53,491 bases of DNA. Source: Candidatus Poseidoniales archaeon. Lineage in GTDB: Archaea > Thermoplasmatota > Poseidoniia > Poseidoniales > Poseidoniaceae. The position numbers and the translations under genes were made by a program. The notes beneath the pieces were generated by a model. It was not told where the DNA came from and made no database searches. It was given only the letters and a program-made list of their open reading frames with translations. This document shows positions 33,810 through 43,716 of this stretch, piece by piece. The stretch lies in contig QXYC01000027.1 in NCBI GenBank assembly GCA_009887095.1, positions 1-53,491 on the forward strand. Direction: 5' to 3'. How positions within the stretch are numbered: position 1 is the first letter of the stretch; each line of letters begins with the position of its first letter.

Positions 33810-34000
33810 GATGACCAGTTCGCCCACTGGCCTACTTGTTTTGAACCTTCTCCCAAAAGCACCATCTCGTTTCACTACAAAATGGCTCGTTCATGTTGCC
33901 TCTCTTGGGTTTTGTGCCCCATTTGAGACCTTGGTTAAAGGCAGGGACTTTGATGCCAAGCAACCCCCTTCCTTTTGTAGTGCTTTGCGCTGGAGAGTCC
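33810..34000. promoter_or_regulatory. Divergent promoter region rpo11 / RND exporter
   Basis: 191 bases between two divergent starts. AT-richer segments near 33870-33890 and around 33970-33985 are candidate TATA positions, but none is strong. No other feature was seen. Confidence 0.3.
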
Positions 34001-36598
34001 ATGGATACTTCCGCTCTCGAGGCCAAGATGGCCAAAAGTGCTGGAATCTTCCAACGCTCGGCACTCACCATCCTCATCGTGAGCGGCTTCCTCACCGTCG
34101 GTTTGATGGCTCATCTGGCAACCTCACCCCCCGACTTCAACACAGATCTTGCAGACTTTGCCCCCGAATCCGATGCCAATGATGCACACGAGCGCATTCA
34201 CCAATATTTTCCAAATGAAACCCGTCCGCTGTTCGTCGAAGTTACAGCAGATAATGGCTCAAGTATACTTTCTATAGAACATCTCCACCTGATGGCTGAA
34301 CACCTCGCCATCATCGAGGAGGCTTCTGAAGAGCGGAGCAACATGATCACTGTGTGGACCACAGCGCCAGGCATTGTTCAGCTAAGTTTGGACGAAGAAG
34401 CCGATGGGTTGCCACTTGCGAACGTGACCTCGTGGGGGCACCTGCTGGAACTTATTTTTGAGGAAAACACCACTTGTACCCTGACCAGTGATGATCAACT
34501 CCTCTCCGCAGCAACGTATGCATCATCAGCGTTGCTCAACAAAGATTTGAGCATCGACTCAACATGTGCCTATCTGGAAAATGGCAACGGGAGTGCAGCT
34601 CCCACTGCTTCCTCCACCCTGTGGGTCTTGGAAGTCGACCCGAACATGGACGAAAAAACTCGGAAGGTCCTGCAAGATCAGTTACGCAGCGAGTTTTCAA
34701 CTCTCTCCGATGACTCTTCGCTTGATTATGGCGTGGTATCACTCGACCTGATTTCCTACGACATTGATGAAGGCACCTTCGAGAACCTTGCCTTGTTGGT
34801 CGTGATTGCTCTGCTCGTGGTTGTGATTCTTCTGGCCATTGCATTCCGTTCGGTTCCAGATGTATTGTTCCCGCTTGTCGGTTTGTCTTCCGCCCTTATC
34901 TGGACATATGGTGTGATGAACCTCCTTGGCGCACAATTCACAGCACTCGAAGTGGCAGTGGCTCCTCTTGTTCTCGGGTTAGGCATCGATTATGCCATTC
35001 ACCTGCAACGAGCCTATGCGGCGATTCGCAAGGAGCATGAGGATCCGGCAGAAGCATGGCTGCGTTCTTGTGCTCGGCTTTCCGTGCCGCTCTTGCTCGC
35101 AGTGGTCACAACCGTGGCGGCCTTCCTTGCAAACATCATTTCCCCATTGCCGCCGTTGGCAACCTTCGGCTACGCTCTTGCTTTCGGCGTCGTTTGCGCC
35201 TTTGTTTCCGCCACGGTCATTGTCGGTTCCCTGCACGTCGTCGTGCGTGGGTTCACTGTCAAGTTGGAGACACAAGCCATCACCATGCCCAAGATCGTCG
35301 ACGGAATCGTCGCTTTGCAACAGAAGCAACAAGTCGCTGTTTTGCTTGTAGCGATCTTCATCTCCGCAGCATCGGTGTTTGGTGCAGCCTCATTGGAAAC
35401 CGATTTCGATTTGGGAGATTTCGTCGACCCAGACATGGAAATCATGGACGTGCGGGAAGACTTGAACACCAATTACGACAGCGCAGGTTGGAAACTTCTC
35501 TACATTCTCTTCGAGCCAGTTGATGGCGCAACCACGATTCCCGGCGATGCTGTTCTTCTCGAACAGCTACAGGGGTTGCATCAAGACTTGACTTCAAATC
35601 ACGATGTTGTCGGTACGGATGAACGGATTCCTTCTCCAGCCTACGAAGGGCCATATGTTGTACTTCGGGACGCTATTCTCCGAAACACAACGTTCGGTGA
35701 AGCGCACAACCTTGAGGTGTTCGACGGTGATGGCGATGTCTACGTCATCGACCAGGCCCTCGGTTGCAACCTTGTCGAAGTGTTTGCATACCTTGCACAA
35801 AACGAAACTGTCGCCGATGCAATCAGCGGTGAGACATGGTCACAACGGGTCGCACAAACAGTGGCTATGGATGAGTCGGGAATCACTTACTTACGCAATG
35901 AAGTTCGTGTTGAAGCCTCAACTTCCACCCAAGCCGAGCGCGTCATCACTCAGGTCGAACGTGAACTCGGCTCAAATGAAGAGCGTGGAACATTGCGAGA
36001 GAATCTGGTCGACCATGCTGAGTTGCATGTGACAGGGGATCTTGTCGTCCTCCAAACGGTCCTGGATGGATTGAGCGTTTCACAAGTGAAGACAACCGTC
36101 ATCTCACTTGTCGTTTCGAGCGTCGTCCTTTTACTTCTGACCCGTCGGGTGTTGCCGGCCATTGTGGTCCTGTTCCCAGTGGCGCTTGCTTCGCTTTGGG
36201 TTGCTGGTTCCATGATGGCATTGGGTCTCAAGTGGAACGTGTTGACGGTGATGGTAACGGCGCTCACACTCGGGATTGGTATTGATTACTCCATCCACAT
36301 GTGGCGTCGTTTCGAGGTGGAATTGGCTCGTAGGGACACCCATTGGGAAGCCTTGCGTGCAGCACTTTCAACAACCGGTGTCGCCCTGATCATGAGTGCC
36401 TTAACCACTGGGTTTGGGTTCATGGTTCTGCTGTTCTCGCCGATGCCCGTGATTCAAGATTTCGGTTTGATCACCGCTGTCACTGTCTTCTTCTCGCTCA
36501 TTTTATCGCTCATTCTTTTGCCAGTCTTGGTGGAACTGTCTGCTCGTAACAAGGAGCAAGTGCTCGAAGTGAGCGATGGAACCATCATCGAAGGTTGA
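34001..36598 (+). CDS. RND/MMPL-family membrane exporter
   Basis: 865 residues, a two-half RND protein as at 21059-23971. First-half transmembrane cluster begins NLALLVVIALLVVVILLAIAF with the GLGIDYAIHLQRAYA motif; second half repeats as GIGIDYSIHMWRRF. Two large extracellular domains lie between helix 1 and 2 and helix 7 and 8. No calcium repeat is present, unlike the first exporter. The start at 34001 (MDTSALEAKMAK) is chosen since the N-terminal helix follows; an in-frame ATG at 33893 is less likely. Confidence 0.92.
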   Translation: MDTSALEAKMAKSAGIFQRSALTILIVSGFLTVGLMAHLATSPPDFNTDLADFAPESDANDAHERIHQYFPNETRPLFVEVTADNGSSILSIEHLHLMAEHLAIIEEASEERSNMITVWTTAPGIVQLSLDEEADGLPLANVTSWGHLLELIFEENTTCTLTSDDQLLSAATYASSALLNKDLSIDSTCAYLENGNGSAAPTASSTLWVLEVDPNMDEKTRKVLQDQLRSEFSTLSDDSSLDYGVVSLDLISYDIDEGTFENLALLVVIALLVVVILLAIAFRSVPDVLFPLVGLSSALIWTYGVMNLLGAQFTALEVAVAPLVLGLGIDYAIHLQRAYAAIRKEHEDPAEAWLRSCARLSVPLLLAVVTTVAAFLANIISPLPPLATFGYALAFGVVCAFVSATVIVGSLHVVVRGFTVKLETQAITMPKIVDGIVALQQKQQVAVLLVAIFISAASVFGAASLETDFDLGDFVDPDMEIMDVREDLNTNYDSAGWKLLYILFEPVDGATTIPGDAVLLEQLQGLHQDLTSNHDVVGTDERIPSPAYEGPYVVLRDAILRNTTFGEAHNLEVFDGDGDVYVIDQALGCNLVEVFAYLAQNETVADAISGETWSQRVAQTVAMDESGITYLRNEVRVEASTSTQAERVITQVERELGSNEERGTLRENLVDHAELHVTGDLVVLQTVLDGLSVSQVKTTVISLVVSSVVLLLLTRRVLPAIVVLFPVALASLWVAGSMMALGLKWNVLTVMVTALTLGIGIDYSIHMWRRFEVELARRDTHWEALRAALSTTGVALIMSALTTGFGFMVLLFSPMPVIQDFGLITAVTVFFSLILSLILLPVLVELSARNKEQVLEVSDGTIIEG

Positions 36599-36600
36599 GG

Positions 36601-37194
36601 TCAATAGACCGAAAGGGCTGCAGCAATGTCGTCCATGACAAGCCCCTGTTCGCGCGCAACGAGTGCGAGGCAGACCCAATGACTTGCATAGGTGAGTGCC
36701 TTTGCCTTTCGTTGCGCCCTGCGCTCAACTTCTTCGACTTCCAACTGTGATTGCTTAGCGATGAACTTGGTGAGCCTTGGTGTGAGTCTTGCTCGAGGAT
36801 CATCGATGTTTTGTGGACTCGCCACGGTGGTTGGCGTTCGAATTCGAGGCGTGGAGGGAAGGGGTGCGCTGCGAACTTCCGAGGGGGTTTCTTCAGTCGA
36901 TGTTGCGTTCACTTGATCGACGTTAACCGGGTTGAGCAACCTTGCTGGGCGGGGGTGCCATCCGAGCGGTGATGTGATGGCTTCCAAGGGCACAGTTGCT
37001 TCCAACGCCTCTTCTGGCCCAGATAACCATCCTGCTTTGATCAGTGCCTGAACAGCTGTCTCTGCCTCGTCGGGTGAAATCCATTCCATGTCAAAGGACA
37101 TAATCCGCTCAAGTTCGAGCGCATCGAGGGCTTGCCCTTCACGGAAACAAATGGCCAGTACCCGGACAACATCCTCGATGTCTTCCTTGGCCAT
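36601..37194 (-). CDS. DUF2240-like cytosolic protein
   Basis: 197 residues. The first 70 residues (EDVVRVLAICFREGQALDALELERIMSFDMEW, then AETAVQALIKAGWL) resemble the archaeal DUF2240 domain, a winged-helix-like fold. A Pro/Thr/Ser-rich linker (about 95-135) separates it from a C-terminal helical part with basic helices (EVERRAQRKAKAL). Function unknown; nucleic-acid or protein-protein adaptor are options. It follows the giant Kelch gene on the same strand by 48 bases. Confidence 0.68.
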   Translation of the reverse strand: MAKEDIEDVVRVLAICFREGQALDALELERIMSFDMEWISPDEAETAVQALIKAGWLSGPEEALEATVPLEAITSPLGWHPRPARLLNPVNVDQVNATSTEETPSEVRSAPLPSTPRIRTPTTVASPQNIDDPRARLTPRLTKFIAKQSQLEVEEVERRAQRKAKALTYASHWVCLALVAREQGLVMDDIAAALSVY

Positions 37195-37242
37195 GTGGTG
37201 ATGAAGCGCTTACCGTTCAAGAAGGTAAGCCATGAATTTCAA

Positions 37243-40200
37243 TCATTCAATTCGAGTGAAGGTTTTGTCTTCATTCATGCGCCATGTTCCACATTCTTCG
37301 CCTTTGTACACAGTTTGGTCCAGGGCGTAATCGTAGTCGCCACCGGGTGGCAGTTGTGACCACTCTGTGACCACAGTTCCAACTGAGTGACCTTGTGCTT
37401 CCTCTGTGTTTACTGGCATCAAGGCGTCCAAAGCAGCAGCGCCATCAATGGCAGGGGCTGCCTCGCTTGTTGGTTTGGAACGTGGAGGCGGTCCCTTCAA
37501 TCCTGCAGGTTTTGGTTTTGGTGCAGATGTACGTGGTGGTGGCCCAGTCAATCCTGCTGGCTTTGGTTTGACAGCAGGGATGGGATCGGTTTCCTGTGGT
37601 GCTTCTTCGATCAAGGGTGCATCGGATTGTTTTCTTCGCAACAGCACAACTGCGCCCGCAAGCACTGCCACACCAAGGCCACCACCCAGCAGCATCACGC
37701 TTGTGCTCATGGCGTCCGTTTGTGGCGCAAAGGAACGGTTCCATGCGTTATTTGTTTCATCAACTTCCCACATCAACTGCTCTGCATCTGCTTCCACATG
37801 GAGGGTCCAAGCACCGCTTGGTACCGTGATTGAACTGCGGAGCGTTGTGGCTGTGTTCATGCCGATGCTTGCAACGACTTCTCGACCAACCATGGTGCGC
37901 TCACCGTTTGAATCTGCATAGATCGAGACATTGAATTGTTCATCGATCGCCTCGCCAAGGCTGACAAGTTTGACTCCAATTCGCATGGTGCCGCCAGCTT
38001 CGGTGCTGCCTGTTATGTCGACGCCTGTGATGGCCACATCGGGACCAATGCTGTTCAACGGGAGAACCAGCCACGGATCTAATTCTGAATTTCCAGTTGA
38101 TGCTTGGAGCATAAAGCCGGCATCGTCTTGACCTTCGGCCCAACATGCTATGTTGGCTTGTGTGGAGAGTTCAGATGGGTCACCAAGTGCGCTAAAATCG
38201 AAGACAAAGGAGAACATGGTCTTGCCATCATAAACGGTTGAAGAGGCTCTGCTTAGGGTGATCGCAGGCCATTCATTTTCAAGCGAGCGTACCTGGCAGG
38301 TCATTGAAAGATTGGACGACCAGATATTTGCCTCTTCGATGTTGGCGCCGATTTCCACTTCGCTGAGGTGGAACCTCGAAGTACCTTCGCCGAGGGTCGA
38401 ATCAAGCAAGTAAGGTGCTGCGCCATCGACTCGCAATGTTGGGAGTTCCAACTTGAGGAGTTCTTGCGTAGCGTAGGGGTCCCAAACGGTGAGTTCCATC
38501 TCAAACAACAAACCTGCACCGAGTGGTGCTTGGAACTCAACAGAGAGGTGCCCGTCAATCACAATGCCTGATGTTCCTCCTGACCAGCGATCGTTCTGAA
38601 GTTTCCCGTTGTAGTAAACCGAAACCGGTCCAGAGTAACCTGTGTCACTCAGCAAATGGTACACAGACGCATTGAGTTGAATCGTTTCACCGGATGCAAT
38701 GCTCCACCCCTCGACGATTTCACCCTGCACGGGTCCTTCTGTGTCCAGCAAGGACTGGAAGGTGACGTTCATCTCTGGTTCATATGTCCACTCATTTTCG
38801 TAAACAATCGATGCAGTGCCGTCATAATCATCGATGATAATCTCAATTCGGCCATCATTGGTCGACGGTGTTACGAAGGTCCAATCTACGGTCCCTGCGA
38901 ATTGGATGGTAAGCGTATCGCCTGACGTTGCCATGCATTGTGGGGAGATTTGGATACGAGCATCAAGTGCTTCACATGTGCCAAGGTTTGTGTTGTAACG
39001 GAACCCCAATGTTGGGTCGTTACCCAGCATCAGACTTACACGTGTGATGTCCGTGAGCCGATTGCTGTCGGTGACTTCAACTGTCCATGCAAAGGATTTG
39101 GTTGGTTCGAGGCGTGTTACTGCACCGCTTGATTCAACGCCATCAAAACTGATCAGTTGTCCGTTTTCTGGTGCCCGACTTTCCCACCATAAGGTGCCGT
39201 TCTCGGCATTTGAATTCTCGATTGCGTACCCTGCATAATCGGTCCCCTGTAACCACACTCGAACGGTTTCATGATCGGCATTCATCGAATCATTGACGAG
39301 CATTGTAATGGTCCATTCATTGCCGGAGTTGGAGAACATAATAGGTGAGGGTTGGTATTCATTCTCATCAGCGATGCCGTCTTCGGATTCATCGTGAAGT
39401 GCCTCAATCCAGAGGTAACCTTGGACCGTATCGTTTGAGAATCCGCCAACATCATTGAATGTGAACGCCACGATTCGCTCCTCGTTTCTGTTTGAATAAG
39501 CGGCGTAGGCGGGTGAGGTGCTTGTCAACACAGGTCCCTCATTGTTGAGAATAATGCTGCGGTTGAAGGCAAACACGTCCAATTCGAAATCATCAGTTGT
39601 CCGTGCTTCCAGCCACACCCGTGCTTCACCTGAAGTGCCGTTTGGGAGGGCGAATTCGATGGTGGTCGTTGAACCGGTCGTCAGTGTCGTCCACACGCCG
39701 GGGTTGCTGTACACCCCTCCCCCAAGTTCAGGTGTTGCTTCGACATCGACATTGATTCGAGCTTCAACCAAGCCGTTCAGCAACCTTGCATCCGAGTTGC
39801 TAAATGCGTGGTCAACAATTGCCGTCATCGGCGCCTCGCCAGGGAACGTCTCCATCGATTCGACCGATGCATCACCAACACTGCTGAATGAGGATGTCAT
39901 TGAGAGCACTTCCACTGAAAGTTCCTTGTCAATCGTGGTGATGGTTGGAGCCGTGTAGGATGTGACGACGGTGCTGTTGGTTGCCACGCTCAGTTCCAAG
40001 TAAGGGGTCGCAATTCCGTCATTAATGGCAAACATCCAATCGACGGTGTCGCCTTCGTCCCCTGTGCTGTGAGATGCTGCTAAATCCACAGAGCGGAGCA
40101 CTTGATCCGGATCATCGATTTCCAATGTGGTTGTCTCAGGCGAGTATGTTAACACGGCAGGATCAAGTCCAATGATTGGAAATCCATCGTAGGTTGTTGG

Positions 40201-41856
40201 ATGAACTTGCAGAGTATAGGATGCTGTTGACCCGTACGCAGAATGGAATGTTTGGATTGTCGTAAGAGCAGCGTTTGGATTCAGGCTCGATGGCGGGGTC
40301 GTTACAAACCGTGCTTCCTCTGAGCCGACAATGATGCTGTCGAGGGTTGGTGTGACCCATTCGTTGAGTGCCTGTGTTGTGAATTCAATTTGGTATTGAA
40401 TGAACGAGTCGCCAGGCGCTACATCGGTGAATGTGTGGTTTCCAAGTTCAAGGAATTCGGAACTCTGGTTCACACCCAATGGGCGCCAAAGGCTGCTGCT
40501 GAGGCTCGCAGCAGAGGCCCCCGTTCGGTATTGCATCCTCAGGCCAGTGTCGGTGGGTGCAGAGCCTGCGAAGTCAAGCCACAATGGTGTGGCGCTCCCT
40601 TGGCTTCCAGTGCGAACATCGAACAGGTCGGAAAGCAATTGACCTCCCTGTTGGGCAGGGTTATGATGTGTTGCTGACACATCAGAGTAGGCATTCCCCC
40701 ATGAGCTGAATCGCCACGAGGAAGCATCGCCACCGGCATAGAGCAACGTTCCATCAATATTGATCATATCGAAATCATACATTGAGGTGTGGAGCACACC
40801 TCTGGCTTGATGCGTGTCAGTGAGTGGATTGTAACCTCGAATTTCATCATATTTCCCACCGTTGTAAATTCCCCCAGCGATGACAATCTCATCATTGTGA
40901 ACCACTGCGGAGTGAGCGGCTATTCTGAATGGTAAATCTGAACCATTGGTCCATGTGTTGGTCGCAGGGTCGTAAATTTCAGTATGGTTCGCAGGGGCCA
41001 CTGTGGTTTGGTTGAGTTGTGCGTCAAACAGGCGAACATAGCCACCGATTGCGTAGAGTTTGCCATGGAAGGCCACCAATTCAAAGGAATGCCGAGGGGC
41101 GCTCATGTTCGCCATTGAATCCCACACGTCTGTCGCAGGGTTGTACCGCAGGGTTCGATTTGACAGATCCGTTCGGTCCCATCGACCCACGCCGCCTGCG
41201 ACGTAAATGAACCCGTCAAGTGTGTCCATTCCAGCAAGGCCAACGCCCAACGTCGCTGGCATCTCTGTGCCACTCGTCCAGTTGTTGGTGGTTGGATCAT
41301 AGATGTGAACCACACCATCGGCTCGAACCCCTGGGCTGGTGAAGGGGTGGTGGTCGCCAATCGAGTAGATCTTTCCTTGGACTGTGACGCATTCATGGTA
41401 GGCTTGTGCTTGAGGAATCGTTTGCGTACTTGGCGACCATGTCTCATTGGCCACATCGAATATTTCGATGAAGTTGGTTAAGTCCTCATCTCCATTTTGG
41501 CTTGGATTTGGATCGTATCGACCACCAATCAGCATTGCTTCGTCGGTCTGGCTATTGTGTTCCAAGCACATACCACTCCGCCTGAACATCATTCCTGGAG
41601 GGGCAATCGTTTGTGGTGAAATGTCGGGTCGATCAAGCAACGGGGTTCCGTTCCCGCTTTGGATGGTGATATTGGATGGTGTGTAGCCATCGCTGGCGTT
41701 GAATCCGGTGGATGCTTGAATGACCTCACGGAACGGTGTTTTGCCTTCCAAAGATGCGTCCCCCGGGACTTCAATGACGCCGATATATGGCATCGAGAGC
41801 ATGGCCAGAACCGCCCATAGGACAAAGGCGAGATGCTTCCCTCGGACACTGGACAT
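37243..41856 (-). CDS. Giant Kelch-repeat surface protein with CARDB-like domain and proline-rich tail
   Basis: 1537 residues, function unknown. Signal peptide at about 8-27. A beta-propeller of five or six Kelch units lies at about 85-390 (each with a short YIAVGG-like turn, e.g. GFIYVAGGVGRWD, GKLYAIGGYVRLFD, EIVIAGGIYNGG). Several beta-sandwich domains follow, then a CARDB-like domain at about 1265-1370. A membrane helix at about 1384-1405 is followed by a 131-residue cytosolic tail with two copies of KPKPAGL-GPPPR and a WW-like terminal motif (WSQLPPGGDYDY...YKG...GTW). ATG at 41856 opens the signal peptide; upstream frame seems non-coding. Confidence 0.86.
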   Translation of the reverse strand: MSSVRGKHLAFVLWAVLAMLSMPYIGVIEVPGDASLEGKTPFREVIQASTGFNASDGYTPSNITIQSGNGTPLLDRPDISPQTIAPPGMMFRRSGMCLEHNSQTDEAMLIGGRYDPNPSQNGDEDLTNFIEIFDVANETWSPSTQTIPQAQAYHECVTVQGKIYSIGDHHPFTSPGVRADGVVHIYDPTTNNWTSGTEMPATLGVGLAGMDTLDGFIYVAGGVGRWDRTDLSNRTLRYNPATDVWDSMANMSAPRHSFELVAFHGKLYAIGGYVRLFDAQLNQTTVAPANHTEIYDPATNTWTNGSDLPFRIAAHSAVVHNDEIVIAGGIYNGGKYDEIRGYNPLTDTHQARGVLHTSMYDFDMINIDGTLLYAGGDASSWRFSSWGNAYSDVSATHHNPAQQGGQLLSDLFDVRTGSQGSATPLWLDFAGSAPTDTGLRMQYRTGASAASLSSSLWRPLGVNQSSEFLELGNHTFTDVAPGDSFIQYQIEFTTQALNEWVTPTLDSIIVGSEEARFVTTPPSSLNPNAALTTIQTFHSAYGSTASYTLQVHPTTYDGFPIIGLDPAVLTYSPETTTLEIDDPDQVLRSVDLAASHSTGDEGDTVDWMFAINDGIATPYLELSVATNSTVVTSYTAPTITTIDKELSVEVLSMTSSFSSVGDASVESMETFPGEAPMTAIVDHAFSNSDARLLNGLVEARINVDVEATPELGGGVYSNPGVWTTLTTGSTTTIEFALPNGTSGEARVWLEARTTDDFELDVFAFNRSIILNNEGPVLTSTSPAYAAYSNRNEERIVAFTFNDVGGFSNDTVQGYLWIEALHDESEDGIADENEYQPSPIMFSNSGNEWTITMLVNDSMNADHETVRVWLQGTDYAGYAIENSNAENGTLWWESRAPENGQLISFDGVESSGAVTRLEPTKSFAWTVEVTDSNRLTDITRVSLMLGNDPTLGFRYNTNLGTCEALDARIQISPQCMATSGDTLTIQFAGTVDWTFVTPSTNDGRIEIIIDDYDGTASIVYENEWTYEPEMNVTFQSLLDTEGPVQGEIVEGWSIASGETIQLNASVYHLLSDTGYSGPVSVYYNGKLQNDRWSGGTSGIVIDGHLSVEFQAPLGAGLLFEMELTVWDPYATQELLKLELPTLRVDGAAPYLLDSTLGEGTSRFHLSEVEIGANIEEANIWSSNLSMTCQVRSLENEWPAITLSRASSTVYDGKTMFSFVFDFSALGDPSELSTQANIACWAEGQDDAGFMLQASTGNSELDPWLVLPLNSIGPDVAITGVDITGSTEAGGTMRIGVKLVSLGEAIDEQFNVSIYADSNGERTMVGREVVASIGMNTATTLRSSITVPSGAWTLHVEADAEQLMWEVDETNNAWNRSFAPQTDAMSTSVMLLGGGLGVAVLAGAVVLLRRKQSDAPLIEEAPQETDPIPAVKPKPAGLTGPPPRTSAPKPKPAGLKGPPPRSKPTSEAAPAIDGAAALDALMPVNTEEAQGHSVGTVVTEWSQLPPGGDYDYALDQTVYKGEECGTWRMNEDKTFTRIE

Positions 41857-42010
41857 GGCACTGGACTCTTGGCATGATTCAAGAGCATTGCGCGCCCTCG
41901 TCTCCCACCTGATGAACAGGCATTGTTCATATTCCCTCGTTGTCGGAGTAAAATGCGTCGTCCATAGGTTCATTGGTCACGAACCACTGCGCCGCACAGG
42001 AGGGTCCATC
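41857..42010. promoter_or_regulatory. Divergent promoter region Kelch protein / HEAT protein
   Basis: 154 bases between divergent starts. Candidate AT-rich element around 41926-41960 (CATATTCCCTCG, GGAGTAAAATG). A shared regulator could control both genes, but no operator repeat was found. Confidence 0.35.
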
Positions 42011-43342
42011 ATGACACGGGAATACATCGCAAGAGACCCTCGCACAGGTCTTCCGCTTAACGTTGGTAGAAGCAAGAAAACCGACAAGAAAATCGTCAGT
42101 GAAGTTGGTCCATGGGTCAGCATACCCGATGCGGACGTACTTCCTCTCGCCCTTGGCAAAATCGATCAAGTCCAATCTCGTTATCTCGACCAGACCCACA
42201 CCCACGACCGTGCCGCTGGTGTCCGTGCTCTCGGACGATTCAGCGGTCGTTCGATTCATGATGCCCACGCAGCATTGATGCTTGCACTTGAACACGACGA
42301 GGGCGACATCCGTGTCGCTGCACTCAATGTGCTTCCTGAAATTGCAGTGCGCAAGTCAAACGAATTGTTTGATTGGCTGTCTGTGTTGCTCGATGACGAC
42401 GATGCCAGCGTGCGTGTGGCGGCCAGCCGTTGCCTCGCCGTCACCGCTCCAGTGTTCCCTTCAGCCGTGGAAACAATCCTCGGGAACGAACTCCGTTCAG
42501 CCTCTCGTCAACGCTCCGATGCAGCCTGGAAAGGCCTCAATGCGTTGTGTGATACATGGCCAGAGGTTGTGGTGAACCACATCGATACATTGCTCCTCGA
42601 AGAAGATCCGAAGCTCCGTAGAAAGGCAGCAGGTCTGCTTCGCCGTGTTCTGCAACGTGGCGGCTCATCAGTTTGGGATTTGATTTCGTGGTCGCTCAAC
42701 GACGAAGATGTCGAAGTGCGAAGGGTTGCAGCACGCACCTTGCCCAGTTTGGCAAAGCGAGAATCGAGGATTGCAACAGTCTTCGCAGAACGGGCCATGG
42801 TGGACATCGATTCAAAGGTCCGCTTGAGCGGTATCAAGGCACTCCAATCCGTTGATACTGACCACGGCCGGGCTCGTGAACTCGTCGTCAAAGGAACCAC
42901 TTCTAAGGACTTGCAAGTCCGCAAGGCCTGTGTCGAGTTATTGCCGCGCTTGTTTGGCGAGGACGTGCTTCGGACCATGGCCATGGATTTGCTGAAAACG
43001 GAAACTGATGCAACAATCATTGCCTCACTGAAAGAAATGACCTTCGATGTTTCGATCGACGGCACAGAGGCACAAAAGAACGCTCAATTGGCACCGGCTC
43101 CCGCCGTCCCAGCCATTGACCGAGAAATTGCTGAAGCACAAGGGAAGCAAGTCGGCCTCCAACCGGTCCGCCCTGACGGATCACCAGCACCAGAACAACC
43201 GGCACCAAAAGAGGCTGAGCAACCATCGCCAGCCCCTCCTGCCAGTGCTGGTACTTACAGAGCGGTTTCACAAGATGAGATGATGGGCTACACGGATGAT
43301 TTCACTGATGAAGAGCCTGATGACGACGACGAATATTTCTGA
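42011..43342 (+). CDS. HEAT-repeat protein with proline-rich acidic tail
   Basis: 443 residues. From residue 40 to 360 it is a series of some seven HEAT-like helical pairs (for example EHDEGDIRVAALNVLPEIA, DDDDASVRVAASRCLAV, DDEDVEVRRVAARTLPSLA), as in adaptor or scaffold proteins. The last 85 residues carry a Pro/Ala/Glu-rich tract (APEQPAPKEAEQP) and end in a very acidic DDDDEYF. No signal peptide, so it is cytosolic. Function unknown; it is divergent from the Kelch receptor-like gene and may act with it. The ATG at 42011 starts the first charged block. Confidence 0.82.
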   Translation: MTREYIARDPRTGLPLNVGRSKKTDKKIVSEVGPWVSIPDADVLPLALGKIDQVQSRYLDQTHTHDRAAGVRALGRFSGRSIHDAHAALMLALEHDEGDIRVAALNVLPEIAVRKSNELFDWLSVLLDDDDASVRVAASRCLAVTAPVFPSAVETILGNELRSASRQRSDAAWKGLNALCDTWPEVVVNHIDTLLLEEDPKLRRKAAGLLRRVLQRGGSSVWDLISWSLNDEDVEVRRVAARTLPSLAKRESRIATVFAERAMVDIDSKVRLSGIKALQSVDTDHGRARELVVKGTTSKDLQVRKACVELLPRLFGEDVLRTMAMDLLKTETDATIIASLKEMTFDVSIDGTEAQKNAQLAPAPAVPAIDREIAEAQGKQVGLQPVRPDGSPAPEQPAPKEAEQPSPAPPASAGTYRAVSQDEMMGYTDDFTDEEPDDDDEYF

Positions 43343-43362
43343 TTTCAACCACTCTGTGCTTG

Positions 43363-43368
43363 TTTTTT
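43363..43368 (+). terminator. Poly-T run after HEAT gene
   Basis: Six Ts about 21 bases after the stop of the HEAT gene, with no clear stem. Archaeal termination, including FttA-dependent cutting, favours such U-rich sites. Confidence 0.35.
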
Positions 43369-43435
43369 CACACAAATCATGTCGGCATGGTTAAGAAGGG
43401 TGCGCCGGTGGGCGGAATGCTTAGAGGTGCTTTCG

Positions 43436-43651
43436 ATGAGTTCAGGTGCATTCAACGACAAAGAAGAACAGTTTGACCGATTGTGGGATGGAATTACCCC
43501 AAAGGGTGTCAACCGCACCAAGTCACTCAAGTTCCGACAGTACATTCTCGAACACGTTCGACAAACCAAGCGACCCCTCACCCGTGAGAACGCTCGCAAG
43601 TATTGGATGGGCATCCTGCAGCAAGAAATCGCAGAGCGCGACAATTACTGA
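43436..43651 (+). CDS. Small basic/acidic protein of unknown function
   Basis: 71 residues from ATG at 43436 (MSSGAFNDKEEQFDRLWDGI). It is charged and predicted helical, with LKFRQYILEHVRQTKRPLTRENARKYWMGILQQ. No family was recognised. It lies 65 bases before the DEAD-box helicase on the same strand and may form part of its transcript. Reasonable length and codon use, but modest support. Confidence 0.58.
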   Translation: MSSGAFNDKEEQFDRLWDGITPKGVNRTKSLKFRQYILEHVRQTKRPLTRENARKYWMGILQQEIAERDNY

Positions 43652-43716
43652 TTCCACTCGAATGGGTTGCCACCGTCTCGGCGACCCACTCGCACAACCG
43701 AGACGGAGATGATACC

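Noticed and set aside
42508-43065. 185-codon minus-strand frame within the HEAT gene
   Set aside because: Ser/Arg-rich shadow; the plus-strand HEAT repeats explain the sequence.
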